Assembly (NCBI RefSeq): GCF_026230105.1
Contig: NC_079478.1
Coordinates: 3,735,653-3,799,652, forward strand
Reading direction: 5' to 3'
DNA: 64,000 bases
From: Diorhabda sublineata
Lineage: Eukaryota; Arthropoda; Insecta; Coleoptera; Chrysomelidae
Part shown: positions 33,525 through 43,864 of the stretch, piece by piece
How the letters are laid out: every line of letters starts with the position of its first letter
Numbering within the stretch: the first letter of the stretch is position 1
Position numbers and translations under genes: made by a program
The notes under the pieces: generated by a model
What the model was told of the DNA's origin: nothing
Databases searched by the model: none
Seen by the model: only the letters and a program-made list of their open reading frames with translations

Positions 33525-34260
33525 AACTATTTATATTTGATTCAGAAGTTGTTTCCATGCTTGCCTATCCTGTGCAATCTTTTCGGCATCATGCAGTCTC
33601 ATATTTATTAATGGTTTTATTTGGTCTAGTTAGAGATCTTCCTCTTGGGCGTTTGCGTTCTACTCTCCCTCTTATGATCAATCGTTCCTTTGTTCCTGAT
33701 CTTCTAGCTATATGATTGCGGATATATGCGGTTTATTCTGGTTAGCACTCTTGTACGTGGACCAATTTCTTGTAATACGGATACGTTGGTTCGGCGTTCA
33801 TGATACCAGTAAGAGTAGTCTATAAACCTACAGTTTGAAAGCTTCTATTCGGCTTTTATCTGCTTTTTTTAAAGTCCATGCGTACGCTGCAATGGGGAAG
33901 ATAAGAGCATCAACTAGACGGAGTTTCGTTGTTTTCGTGACAGATTTGTTTTTCCATATTTTATTTAACTTGGTAGTCGCTGACCTTGTTATAATCAGAC
34001 GACGGTGTATTTTGCTTTCGCATTTCCCATTGTTAATTAAGGATCCAAGATACTTCGTAGCCTGCAATTTCTGATGTTTGTGGTGATAATTTCTGTTATT
34101 GCTGGTATGGTTGACGCCAACTGATATTCCGTCTTGCCACACGTATTCTCCATAATCGTTAAATAAGGTAGGTGAAAGAATACAACCCTGTTTAACTCCT
34201 GCGGACATTCTGAATATCCCCGAGTAAATCCCGTCGATTCTGACTCGCGTTGTTTTTTTG
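33525..34260 (-). pseudogene. LINE family B endonuclease-RT C-terminal fragment
   Basis: The minus strand reads SAGVKQGCILSPTLFNDYGE (the RT GVRQGCxLSPxLFN motif), then a deletion removes the YADD loop. It resumes with KLQATKYLGSLINNGKCESK and RRLIITRSATTKLNKIWKNK, and ALIFPIAAYAWTLKKADKSR, all in one 126-codon frame at 33,828-34,208. Beyond a shift, IARRSGTKERLIIRGRVERK and RPRGRSLTRPNKTI lie near 33,720-33,630, the basic C-terminal tail of this LINE group. The tail at 13,600-13,785 belongs to a related type. Confidence 0.75.
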
Positions 34261-35042
34261 ATAGTGGTAGCGAACTAGTTGAACCAGGTGTTTTGAAATA
34301 ATAATCAATGGGAATTTACGGGTGATTGCCGAAATCATTTGGTAAAAATTGAATTGGATTGAAAATAACTGAAACTAGTTTAATAATGGGAAGAATTTCA
34401 TACTTTAATACCAATTAATTTCATACTTGCCGTGAAATATACAAAATTCTTCGTTGGCTCAGTCACAACAGTCTAAGATCATATAATTAAACGCATAGTT
34501 TAAGTTTCTATAAAGGACATACAGACAAACATCACATTCTTTCAAGTAAACATTCACTTTTAACACTGTTGACTGTTCTTCAAAGTGTCACTTTCAATAG
34601 CAGTTGTACAAAAAGTGATTTTCCGATGAAGGTGATTCCCATATGAAGAAAAATGAGTCGAAAGTTTCAGTAGTCGTTTTAAAAAATATGTTAAATTGCT
34701 TCACATAAAATAATCATATTTAAGAAGCTATTATCAAATGAGGTTTACTACAAGTGATAACATGAATCCTCATCAAAAAATCCAACAACGATATAATAAC
34801 TACATTGTAATATACAAGGTTATTTACATACAACAAAAATTTACTGTTTCAGTTCTACTCCATGAAAATAGACAGGATAAAATGACAGCTCTCAAGACGA
34901 ATATCAAACACGATTCTTTTACAGATAAAACTGTTGTTTGAAATTACTAGAGCTGTATATGTACGCCATGCTTAAGGTAAAATTAAAATTCGTGGTCACA
35001 CAAATTGGCGCAGTCATTTGTAGCTAAATATAACACACTCAC
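34261..35042. other. Presumed Rx 3' untranslated region and flank
   Basis: Lies downstream of the Rx stop codon on the minus strand. No transposon motif is recognised. The poly(A) site cannot be fixed by eye. A plus-strand 67-codon frame at 34,738-34,941 is unassigned. Confidence 0.4.
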
Positions 35043-35417
35043 TTAAACCATTTGCAAACCTTTAGTAATATTTTCAACATGTTCTTTAGCTTTAAGTCGC
35101 AAAGCAGCGATAGAAGTAGTTCTAAGGTCAGGAGGAGTATTGTTAGGTGAATGAGAATGTGAATGCGCCATGGGAGGTCTTCCAGGGTCAGTAGCTATTG
35201 GAGAAGTGAGGTAACTGGGATAACCCGTTTGAGGATGACTGAGGAATCCAGGTAAAGCGGATAGAAGTGGTGGTGACAACCATGGATCCATCGGTAAAGT
35301 TAGACTCGAGCCAGCTGCCCTCGAGAGAGTCGCAGCATGGTATTCACTTAGACCTAGTCGAGCTGCTTCCATTTTCTCTTGTCGTCTCCATTTCGCTCGT
35401 CGGTTTTGAAACCAAAC
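35043..35417 (-). CDS. Rx: Retinal homeobox protein, last coding exon
   Basis: Last coding exon of a paired-like homeodomain transcription factor, a nuclear DNA-binding protein that in animals acts in anterior brain and eye development. It opens at a splice acceptor (minus strand TTTGTTGCAG ending at 35,418) and starts inside homeodomain helix 3, VWFQNRRAKWRRQEKMEAAR, the common intron position between homeodomain residues 46 and 47. Then follow RLGLSEYH, a PMDPWLSPPLLSALPGFLSH block and QTGYPSYL that closely match insect Rx, a His/Ser/Pro linker, and near the end TTSIAALRLKAKEHVENI, the OAR motif. The stop is at 35,043-35,045. The exon has 124 codons; the linker is much shorter than in Drosophila Rx. 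The frame is undamaged and conserved, so it should be a live gene. The exon with the rest of the homeodomain must lie at higher coordinates; none was recognised up to 64,000. Confidence 0.93.
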   Translation of the reverse strand, partial: VWFQNRRAKWRRQEKMEAARLGLSEYHAATLSRAAGSSLTLPMDPWLSPPLLSALPGFLSHPQTGYPSYLTSPIATDPGRPPMAHSHSHSPNNTPPDLRTTSIAALRLKAKEHVENITKGLQMV

Positions 35418-35594
35418 CTGCAACAAAGTATTTATCTTTTAAAAAGTTTCATTAGCTATCCAAAAATATGATTTTAAACATAAAAAATATAATTTAGCTA
35501 ACTAAATTCAGTAATGATAACTTAGTATTTATTTATTACTGTTATCGAAAATCAAACTAATCACACACACAGATTATATGTAGAATTTTATGAC

Positions 35595-36480
35595 ATTTTG
35601 ATTAGTCAGAAAAAGTGAAGCTACTTTTGTTGTTTACAAAACAATTTCTTGTGTTAGTTTATCATTGCTTCTTGATGAAAAAATACTGTACAAGCTCAGC
35701 AATGTGTTATCCGGACTATACTCCACCGAAAAGAACCATTTGTTATTGGTTTGGATGATGGTGAACGTTCTGGTCGTCCAACTGTGGTGGTTACTGCAAA
35801 AAATATCAAAAAAAATCCACAAATTGGTTATATCTAATCGTAAATTGAAATTGCGTGAGTTAGCTGAGGCCAAAAAGATATCAGAAGGCAGTGTTTTCAC
35901 AATTATACTTGAACATTTGAACACGAGAAAGTTATTTTCAAAGCGAGTGCAGCGTTTACTCACAGTCGATCAAAAACAATAACGTATTGATAATTTAGAG
36001 CGAAATAAATCAGATTTTTTGCTTCGATATGTGACAATGGATGAAACATGGATCCATCACTTCACTCCGGAATCAAAATTATCATCATCTGAGTGGTCTG
36101 CGCTGGTGAACCACGTCCGAAGCGCAATAATCAGCTGGAAAGGTTATGGCTTCAACATTTTTGGGATTAACATGAATATTGTTCATCTACTATCTCCAAA
36201 TGGGAGAAAAAATAAACAGTTAATGCCACATCACACATAATCAAGGAAACACGGTTCCATATGTCAATGAAAAAACCATTATTTCACGAAGACAATGCAT
36301 CGATGGACAAGTCAATGGCAACGATGATTAAATTGAAAGAATTAGACTTCGAATTGAATGACTACTGGCTCAAAGAGATAATTGCTGAAACTGAAGCCTA
36401 TTTTGTGCCTGAATGAAATCGATTATTGGCAAAAAATGTGTTTTTCTTAGTTTGTCACACGACTTATTGAGTAATATGTT
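35595..36480 (+). pseudogene. Mariner family A transposase relic
   Basis: The sequence runs from a 5' leader (AAAAGTGAAGCTACTTTTGT, shared with 41,960) through an HTH region (LLDEKILYKLSNVLSG, ISNRKLKLRELAEAKKISEG). It then gives FLLRYVTMDETWIHHFTPES with the first catalytic Asp, and SSSEWSALVNHVRSA. A decayed FHEDNAS near 36,275 holds the second Asp. The third-Asp region (HPPYSPDL) is deleted, and IIAETEAYFVPE follows near 36,380. The 3' terminus TCACACGACTTATTGAGTAA is at about 36,458-36,477. Stops and deletions are many. Copies of the same family are at 41,731-42,030 and 48,940-49,545. Confidence 0.8.
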
Positions 36481-36880
36481 ACATAAACCAATGTTTGTAT
36501 GCACCCCTCTTAAAGAATTTTTGCAGACGAATGAAAAAGGGAAGACCTGTTTCGAAGTTCCACCCTTATTTCCCCTAGCACTTTTGATTATCTGTATTCT
36601 TGGGTCGAACTCTTACAGCCATCTTGAAATCAGGTATGGACTCGAATTTCCCATAGAGTGATTTGAAATGGTTTATTTTTTCATATTTTGTTTATTTGTT
36701 TGGCAAATCCTTTCAAAATTTCAAATACTAGATTATTCAATGGGAAAAATAATAATCTATGAATTCAGTTTATTAACATCAGACGTTGAATTATTTTCTC
36801 ATTAGGAAAAAAATAATTTTGGGAATTGTTCAAATTTTGACAATACGAGTATTTTATATTTGTTACCATTCATATCATCA

Positions 36881-37232
36881 TACGAGGGCCGTTCAAATAT
36901 GATCGAGACAAATGCTCTGACACAATTATTTATCATCTTTATCATTCATTCATTCAATCCTCCAAAATGAGTGGTTTTATCCAGCGAATGTTGTCTGGTG
37001 AGGTGCTGTTTTGCAATTATGCTCATTCTCGACTGTTATGTAGACATGCTTTGATCCATTTTAGAATTTCCGTGTTTTTATTGCTTTACCACACCAAAAC
37101 ACTAATGACAATACGTTGAGCTACTACGGCGCACTGTTACTAAGGGAACAGATAATCAAGCCACGATCTTCAAAACATACCAGCGAGCCATCTACAGTGT
37201 TTTTCTCGATCATATTCGAACCTCTCTCTTTA
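36881..37232. mobile_element. Short non-autonomous element (MITE) with imperfect inverted termini
   Basis: Left end ACGAGGGCCGTTCAAATATG then ATCGAGA, right end TCTCGATCATATTCGAACCT. The termini match over about 25 bases as inverted repeats with a few differences. About 350 bp between them, with no coding frame of note. The ACGAGGGxxGTTCAAAT terminus type is common in mariner-like elements, so this is probably a deletion derivative. Confidence 0.6.
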
Positions 37233-37549
37233 AAATTTGTTTAACGGGAGGAGCTGACTGAAAGCAATATTAAGTGTCTTTTTAAGATAATTTCATACAA
37301 GCATTACTGGTTTTTAAAGATTTATGCTCTTGACCTTGATCACCTTCATTTCTAACAAAACAACCTGAAAATATATATTCTGAATTCAAAATTCTAATAT
37401 TATAACAGCTCAAGTTATCATTGTAGTAATATTCGTCGGTGTTTTCCAATAGGGACTTGACAATTCTGAATTTAGTTTGTGGACACACCTTTTTACTTAA
37501 CATCGAACGTCTGCAAATCTTAAAAATTAACTACAGAAATTCGTAAGAG
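37233..37549. other. No recognised gene
   Basis: A 73-codon minus-strand frame at 37,282-37,503 is unassigned. Confidence 0.4.
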
Positions 37550-38225
37550 CGTTAACTCCGATTTTCGGTCGTAATTCTCGACAGACAGTAACAAGTTTAG
37601 TGAAAAAGTTTGAGTCTACCATATTCGATGTGTGATGTTGCCGTGCCAGTGAGACTACGGGTTGGTCGAAGTGTCGAAAACGCCCGTAGCAAATGATCCA
37701 AATCAGGCAATTCCACGGTGTTCTCAAGAGTTGGGTATCGCGAAGACCACGCAAATTTTGCGCAAGGATCTTACTATACACCCATACAAGATCAGGCTCA
37801 CTCAAGAATTGAACACGATGGACGATGATTATCGATTATATTTGGCCCGAATTGAAATTTATGAACTTGGACATCATGTGGTTTCAACAGGACGGCACCA
37901 CAAGCCACACAACACACGTTACAATCGATTTAGTGAAGAACAAGTTTGACCGTGTTATCTCAAGAAATGGACCAGTCGATTGGCCGCCTCGTTCGTGTGA
38001 TTTAACGCCTCTAGATTTTTTTTCTTTAGGGCTGCGTCAAGTCATTGGTTTATGTTAATAAGACGACGACGTTGGTAGAGCTCATAGCCAACATTCAACG
38101 CGAAATAGCAGCCGTATCGGCCGAAATGTGTAGCCGAGTCATGGAAAATTGGGTCTAACGAATCAACCGCTGCAAACGTGCTCGCGGTGGCCATATGAGC
38201 GAAGTGGTCTTCCATTCATAAATGT
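37550..38225 (+). pseudogene. DDD transposase relic, subgroup of the 2,471 element
   Basis: Encodes AIPRCSQELGIAKTTQILRK and DLTIHPYKIRLTQELN, the second HTH of this transposase subgroup (compare HPYKVKLVHELN at 2,948-4,057). An internal deletion removes the first catalytic Asp. It resumes in the next frame with FMNLDIMWFQQDGTTSHTTH (second Asp) and RNGPVDWPPRSCDLTPLDFF (SPD now SCD, third Asp kept). After another shift, EIAAVSAEMCSRVMENW-like sequence and RCKRARGGHMSEVVFHS end the protein at about 38,220, with AATAAAG near 38,250. Compared with the element at 2,471 it has no recognisable long terminal repeats. Confidence 0.75.
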
Positions 38226-39519
38226 TTTAAATGTATTTCAACCTGATAATAAAGTTTTTGAAATATCTCAAATGGTTTTCATTTTATTTTGAAAAAAAGT
38301 TGTCTTTATTGGAAAACCCCTTATTTGAAAGAATTCAGCCGCAGCTGTACCTCATTTTGCCTAGTCAATCTTGTTTGTGTGTGTACAACTCCCAAAAACA
38401 TCCTAATCGCAGCTCTGCAGAGAAAAATATTTCTATGTCAAACCCATTCCAAAAGCGTGTTCCACTTTCCAATTTCAAAAATAAACCATCTTAATATAAA
38501 GATAACTCTATTTTTATTAAAAACATAATACTGGAAATAAGCGCAGTCGTCGAAATATCAACTATATAGAAAATTGAGACCTGCAAGTGATAAAAAAATT
38601 GATGCGATTCTAAATATGTTCCCAAGAAAAAAAGGTACATATGGATATATAAGGATGTAACTTTTTATGAGTGTGAAACATCCCGTACATATCAAATTCA
38701 TTTTATGATACTAAATCTCGTATACAATATGACGAATTCACTTAATGTAACATATATGCTTTCCAACGAGGTACCAAATAGACCAGTCCTTCTCTGCGGT
38801 ACAGATATCTTTCTTCTCAGTTATGTTAGGACGCCTTCGGCGAGCTCAAAATTGGTTTTGAACTGATGCATTAATTGACAATTTGATGGCATTCTTTGCC
38901 CGGGCTAATAGCGACTGAAGCTGTCTTAAATTGACTAAACCCAATAAGAAGTTTTAGTGAACTCCCATGTTTCTCGAATGCAATTTTCTCGTTGTGTTGG
39001 CAATTGTGTAACTTCATAAAAGTAAGCTGACGGCACAGAATGAAATTTTTATTTCGTTTTACGAAAATTGAACTCGAATGAAAAGAACTAATGACCAAAG
39101 TTATTATGTTTGTTTGGAATCAAAATGTTTTTAAAATAAATAACGATATTTCAATTAGATTTAAAAATGAATTATATGATTTTCGTTTTATACACAACAT
39201 CGGATAAATATAATATGAAGATCGATTGTTTATTAAGCGTTCAAATGCTGGGATATAATTTAAACTTATACTACTAAATATAGGTTAATAAACTTTGGAA
39301 ATTTAACTATATAACTTCAAAAAGATAATAAGATAATAATTGAGAATTAAATTTGAACAAGAAATAGAGGCGAGGAAACTAAAATTTATTAAGAGAAATT
39401 ATTGAACCCTATCATCAGTTTGTATTTCGAAAAAGCTACTAAATGATGAATCAATTTTTTCTTTAAAAGCTACCAGAAAGAATATATTCAACAATACTCC
39501 TAGACGAGGGTTGTTAATT
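38226..39519. other. No recognised gene
   Basis: Short frames at 38,231-38,528 and 38,871-39,098 are unassigned. AT-rich. Confidence 0.45.
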
Positions 39520-39885
39520 AGGTTTTGAGTTGTAAATATGTCAAATCTGACATAAAGTTTGAACGGACTCAGAACTTGTTGTCATACGAGTGCTATTTGA
39601 GTTGTTTACAGATACTTGAATCATTCATTGATGATTTTCTATTACTTTCGACGTGTAGTAAATCAACAGCAGTGTGGTAATCAGCTCGCTTCGACTTTTG
39701 GCGATGAAGCACCATCTTCAGTCATCGTGTTTCGTTGGTTTCCGTGAAGGTCGTCCAATATTGGTTAATGTGCCAGAAACATCGATGCTGTACGTAAACT
39801 GATATTGCAAGAACGTCATGTGACATACAGTGAAATGGAAGCATTCTTGGGCATTGGTTCCAGTCGCATAAATTCAATATAGCAA
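39520..39885 (+). pseudogene. Mariner family B N-terminal fragment
   Basis: A 5' terminus (ATGTCAAATCTGACATAAAG, reverse of the 21,604 terminus) leads to MIFYYFRRVVNQQQCGNQLA then STFGDEAPSSVIVFRWF, the first HTH of mariner transposases. A stop follows, then NIDAVRKLILQERHVTYSEM and EAFLGIGSSRINSI, the second HTH. It breaks off at about 39,885 against an unrelated mariner on the other strand. Confidence 0.75.
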
Positions 39886-40565
39886 GAAAATTTGGCTGTC
39901 AAAATGATTTGTACTCGCTAGATACCGCATAAGCTCTCGAAAACTTGTGTGCAACTCCTGCGCCTCGGCCTTTTGGATCGCTTCATGAGCGTCGATTTTA
40001 TACTCGGGATTAGAAATAAGTCTGGTGAAGCCGAGTCTGGACTGTAAGGTACTAGTAACAAGATACATAACTACACGCAATGCTGTATAACTCTGCACGT
40101 TTTCATGGTAAAGTCGCCAGTTGTTGGCGGTGGCTAGGCGCAAAAAACTGTATTAACTGTTTGTCCGGGTGGTACGAACTTTGTGGATGACACCATGTTG
40201 ACCAAGGAAGCAAATATGTATGGAATTTTGCATTTTGCTTTCTTGGGCCGTGGGGGAGAAGGTTTGAGCTCTCCAGCTTCTCTATGGGGCTGATTCAAAG
40301 ACCAACCACTCACCACATTGTCCAAAAAGTCGGTGTTCTCTTTCAAATGATTGAGAAGATCTTGGAAGAATGCTCAATTTATCAGCAATCATTCTGATAC
40401 TTTCTACCTTCTCGAAACAACTTGTGGTACTCAAAAAAAACCGATCTAGACATGGCAGCATAACTGTAGGCCTCCTTAATCATGTCGTGAGCTCTTTTCC
40501 TGTCTACTAAGCTTTACATACAATTTGATGGTGTATCGCTGCTTCTATAAACGCTCCTTGATTTT
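39886..40565 (-). pseudogene. Mariner family E transposase relic
   Basis: The minus strand from 40,560 encodes IKEAYSYAAMSRSVFFEYHK then LFREGR (first HTH of an irritans/Hsmar2-like mariner) and SIRMIADKLSILPRSSQS. After a deletion it reads QPHREAGELKPSPPRPKKAK, the region after the first catalytic Asp, and FVPPGQTVN. Then WRLYHENVQSYTALRVVMYL carries the second catalytic position as Glu (HEN for HDN), and a shifted frame gives YSPDSASPDLFLIPSIKSTL with the third Asp. Several frameshifts and stops. Order and spacing match a nearly full-length protein apart from deletions. Confidence 0.7.
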
Positions 40566-41284
40566 ATGGGTAGAGGTATTTCGACAGGGATCACAGTACT
40601 TACAAAAGATCTACTATCTTCAACGAAGACCGCCTCTATGTACGACATTCGCTTAGGAAAAACAAGTCCTACTAATTTCAGAGCAAACCCTGTATGCTGG
40701 AAACAATTTGCACACAGTTTTCATGGCAAAATTATTGAAGAAAATGAACTTTAAAATGTGGTTTAGGATGATTTTAAAATATTGGAAAGTCACTGGACTA
40801 AGTGTGTCAATTCGAAATTATGAATATAATATTAATAAGTTATTCCTTAATTCTAATGTCATGTTGCCGTCAAAACTCCCCCGTATTTAGCATCGAAATA
40901 GATCAATTCAGTAAAATGATATAATATCCATACATCATTATCCTACATTACGATAATCTGATGCGAACAAACTACTCAAAACAATTCAAAAAACTTTTAA
41001 CTCATTCTTGATTACACTATTAATAATTGATGAACATATATAGCAATGAATTTTTAATTAAATACCTACTTTATAGTCTATGTGAAAATAGAATCCGTAG
41101 TCAATGTATAGTATACCTTTTTGTGAAATTATCGATCGTCTAATGTCATTATTTTGTTTGAGAATCATGATTATGTTTGTCAAGTAATCAAACTACAATG
41201 CCACCAAAGTGGATACTCAGTGGCGACACTTCAAAGCTCCTTCAAAGCTTTAACGGATTAATAGGAAGGTCAGAACTACAGTTA
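40566..41284. other. No recognised gene
   Basis: AT-rich. The frames at 40,566-40,754 and 40,708-40,890 match nothing I know. Confidence 0.4.
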
Positions 41285-41730
41285 AAATACACTCAACAGC
41301 AAAAAAAATCGGACCCCTCATACCTTTCTTATTAAAAGCTACTTTTCAGCAATGTGTTTGTTTTGTGGGTATTTTAGTTATAACGAAGTATTTAGGATCT
41401 AAAATTGAACAAATCCATTCAGGATTAGTAAACAATTAGATAAAACTCAGATTTGATTTATTTGTCTTGAAATAGATTTACCTGTCCGAAGTATTATAAA
41501 CTGTAAGTAGTGTTTCTCATATTTAAACATCTTTAATTTATTAACTAAGCCTTTTCTGTGATTAATAGACATTTACTTTATTTTGATCCAGAATAATGGT
41601 TTTTACAAATTTTGATATAGCCCGAGCTAATGCCTTGGCCAAAGAAGGCCGGAGCTTACGGCACGTTGCTGAAACGCTTGGGGTAGTGAAGTCTACCATT
41701 CACGATGCACTCCAGCATCTCCGGGATACT
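41285..41730 (+). pseudogene. Tc1-like transposase N-terminal relic
   Basis: From ATG at 41,596 it encodes MVFTNFDIARANALAKEGRS then LRHVAETLGVVKSTIHDALQ, a classic Tc1-type helix-turn-helix (VAxxLGVxxSTVH). The frame then reads straight into mariner family A sequence of the opposite orientation. The upstream stretch (from about 41,290, CAACAGCAAAAAAAATCGGA) may include the Tc1 terminus. Only the first DNA-binding subdomain is preserved. Confidence 0.65.
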
Positions 41731-42030
41731 TTGAAAAAAGCTTTCTCATGTTCAAATGTGGACTTTTTTGTAACCACCTCAATTGAACGACCAGAACGTT
41801 CACCATCATCGGTGTCTGTACGACATCAAACCAATAAACGAATGGAGCAAAGTCCGGTTAACAATTTTCAAGCCATTACTGAGCTTGTACAGTATATTTT
41901 TCATCACGAAGCAGTGATTCCATTGTTTTGAAACTAAAAAAAGTAGCTTCACTTAAACTTGATAAACGTCATATGGATTTGACCATGGCAGCGCTATCTG
42001 TGTGTCTGTCACACGACTTAATGAGTGATG
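41731..42030 (-). pseudogene. Mariner family A 5' end, joined to the Tc1 relic
   Basis: The minus strand starts at the terminus (CATCACTCATTAAGTCGTGT, inverse of the 3' terminus at 36,458 and 49,520), then has a 5' leader with GTGAAGCTACTTTTTTTAGT. The coding start (LLRDEKYTVQAQ) matches 35,660. It contains sequence equivalent to GERSGRSIEVVT and ends at about 41,731 in KLFSK-like sequence. The internal part between the HTH blocks is deleted. Confidence 0.7.
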
Positions 42031-43864
42031 TATTAGTTATCTTTTATATTCAAAATCTTGTCGGTGATGGATTGAAGATATTTTTTACTGTTTAGCATGT
42101 AACGAGTCGCTACTGACATTCAATATGAGAAATATAAAAATGGATTAAGCATTTTTAATATCATTACAGCTGTTTATTCAGGAAATGGATAAAAAATTGT
42201 TGTATACATACTATAATTTTCCCCAACAAAATATTCAATTTATATCAAATCGTTTGTCATGCTGACAAACCGAGGAAAGAAATTATATAACCACCTGTTT
42301 GAAAACTTACTAGTTTTTGTCATTATTAGCCCAACATTTTCCCCAGATAATTCCATATTATTAGATCTATTCCGTGATTTAATGGAAATATTTTTCTGAC
42401 GATGCTTATTATTTAAATATATTTTATAATGAGATCATTTCAAAAAGATTACATCGTAACATCAAACGGCACATTTGAATAATTTTTTTCAACTAATCAT
42501 ATTCTAGTCAGAACCAAGGACCTTCATTTTAACAAAATGGTAACAAATTTAAGGGTCCGTTATACCTCATGCTGAGCTAAGTTTAGCGAGACGTCAGGCG
42601 CAGATACGAATGCGGTTCCGTAGTAGAATCTTGGAATATAATAGGACCAATCCGACTGCTGCCGTGTTATTAGGCGGCACAATGCTTCTTTGTGAACTCC
42701 TCGAGGTTCTTTTTTCGAGTGACAAACATTGATTGTATCGAGTCAGTGACGGTTCAGATTACGACAATTTTTTAATTAATAAGAAATTAAATAAAAATAT
42801 TTATTACAAAAACATTTGGAATAATAAACGTTATCACACATTTTTTATATGTTAATTAACTGTGCAAGTATACAGTGTGTTTGGAGAAAATAACGCAGGC
42901 CATTAAACACTAAACACTTTCTAAAGTTGTATAACTCGCTCAATTTGTAGTCGAATATATTAAATTGAGTGATTTATCATCAAATGAAGATATGTGGTTA
43001 AAATAATTGCATAATTAGGTCCAATTGATGTAGATTAATAGTTCTACTGGAACCCACAAGTTTCCCTTACTTGTGTCGTTTATTCGTAGCTGTGAAAACA
43101 TATTGTTATATTTATTGCCAGTTTGTGATTGAAAACATCGAATAAAAGTTTATCTAACACATATTGGTACTACTCGTAGATAATTCTAGGTCGCATGTTA
43201 TATTTGTGTTTAAGATCTAGGAAAAACGTTCAAATGAATTCAATATTTCATTACAAAGTTGGAATACCACAAATCTGGTGGTATTCTCCGATAATAAATA
43301 AATAAATATTTTTATATGACATGGGTTTCAAAAAATTTATCCGATGATTTTTGCACTGTTGAAATTACGGGTCAAAAGAAGAGAAGGTAAGGAACTACTC
43401 AAACTTTTATATGTGCATAGTTGTTGTTTGCTGATCCCTGTATTACTAGGTTACTTGAAGTTATGAAAAACTACCATTGATCAGTTTACCAAGAATTTCA
43501 GCAGGTACTTATCGTAGAAAAAACTACAAAACAAAATTTAAACATAATAGAAAGTATAAACCAATTCCAGCTAACAAGGAAAACTGTTTACTTTAAATAC
43601 AAACCGTGATAATTAACACATTTTTTCATTAACTCCACGGTTTACCGTCTGAGTTTTATAATATATCATTGCCTCTAAGTTCATCAAATGATGGGTCTAC
43701 AGCTTAATTCGTGCGGTTTGATAAGAGATGTCGTAACTTGTATAATATTACATCGTTCCAATATTCCGAACCTGCGTTGGAAAGCTACTGTTATTGTACG
43801 TCTTTTCAGTAAATGTCATTCATTCAAGCGTCACAACAATAATTTTTTTTTCACTCAAATATAT
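42031..43864. other. No recognised gene; GC-richer pocket at ~42,550-42,740
   Basis: The pocket stands out from the flanks and ends in GTGACAAACATTGATTGTAT. One frame reads AELSLARRQAQIRMRFRSRI then LEYNRTNPTAAVLLGG, which looks coding but matches no family I know. The rest is AT-rich. A 73-codon frame at 43,688-43,909 is mostly out of frame with the mariner that starts near 43,865. Confidence 0.4.

Noticed and set aside
33835..34074. Plus-strand 79-codon frame
   Set aside because: Antisense of the LINE family B RT fragment.
35267..35455. Plus-strand frame overlapping the Rx exon
   Set aside because: Antisense shadow of a conserved homeobox exon.
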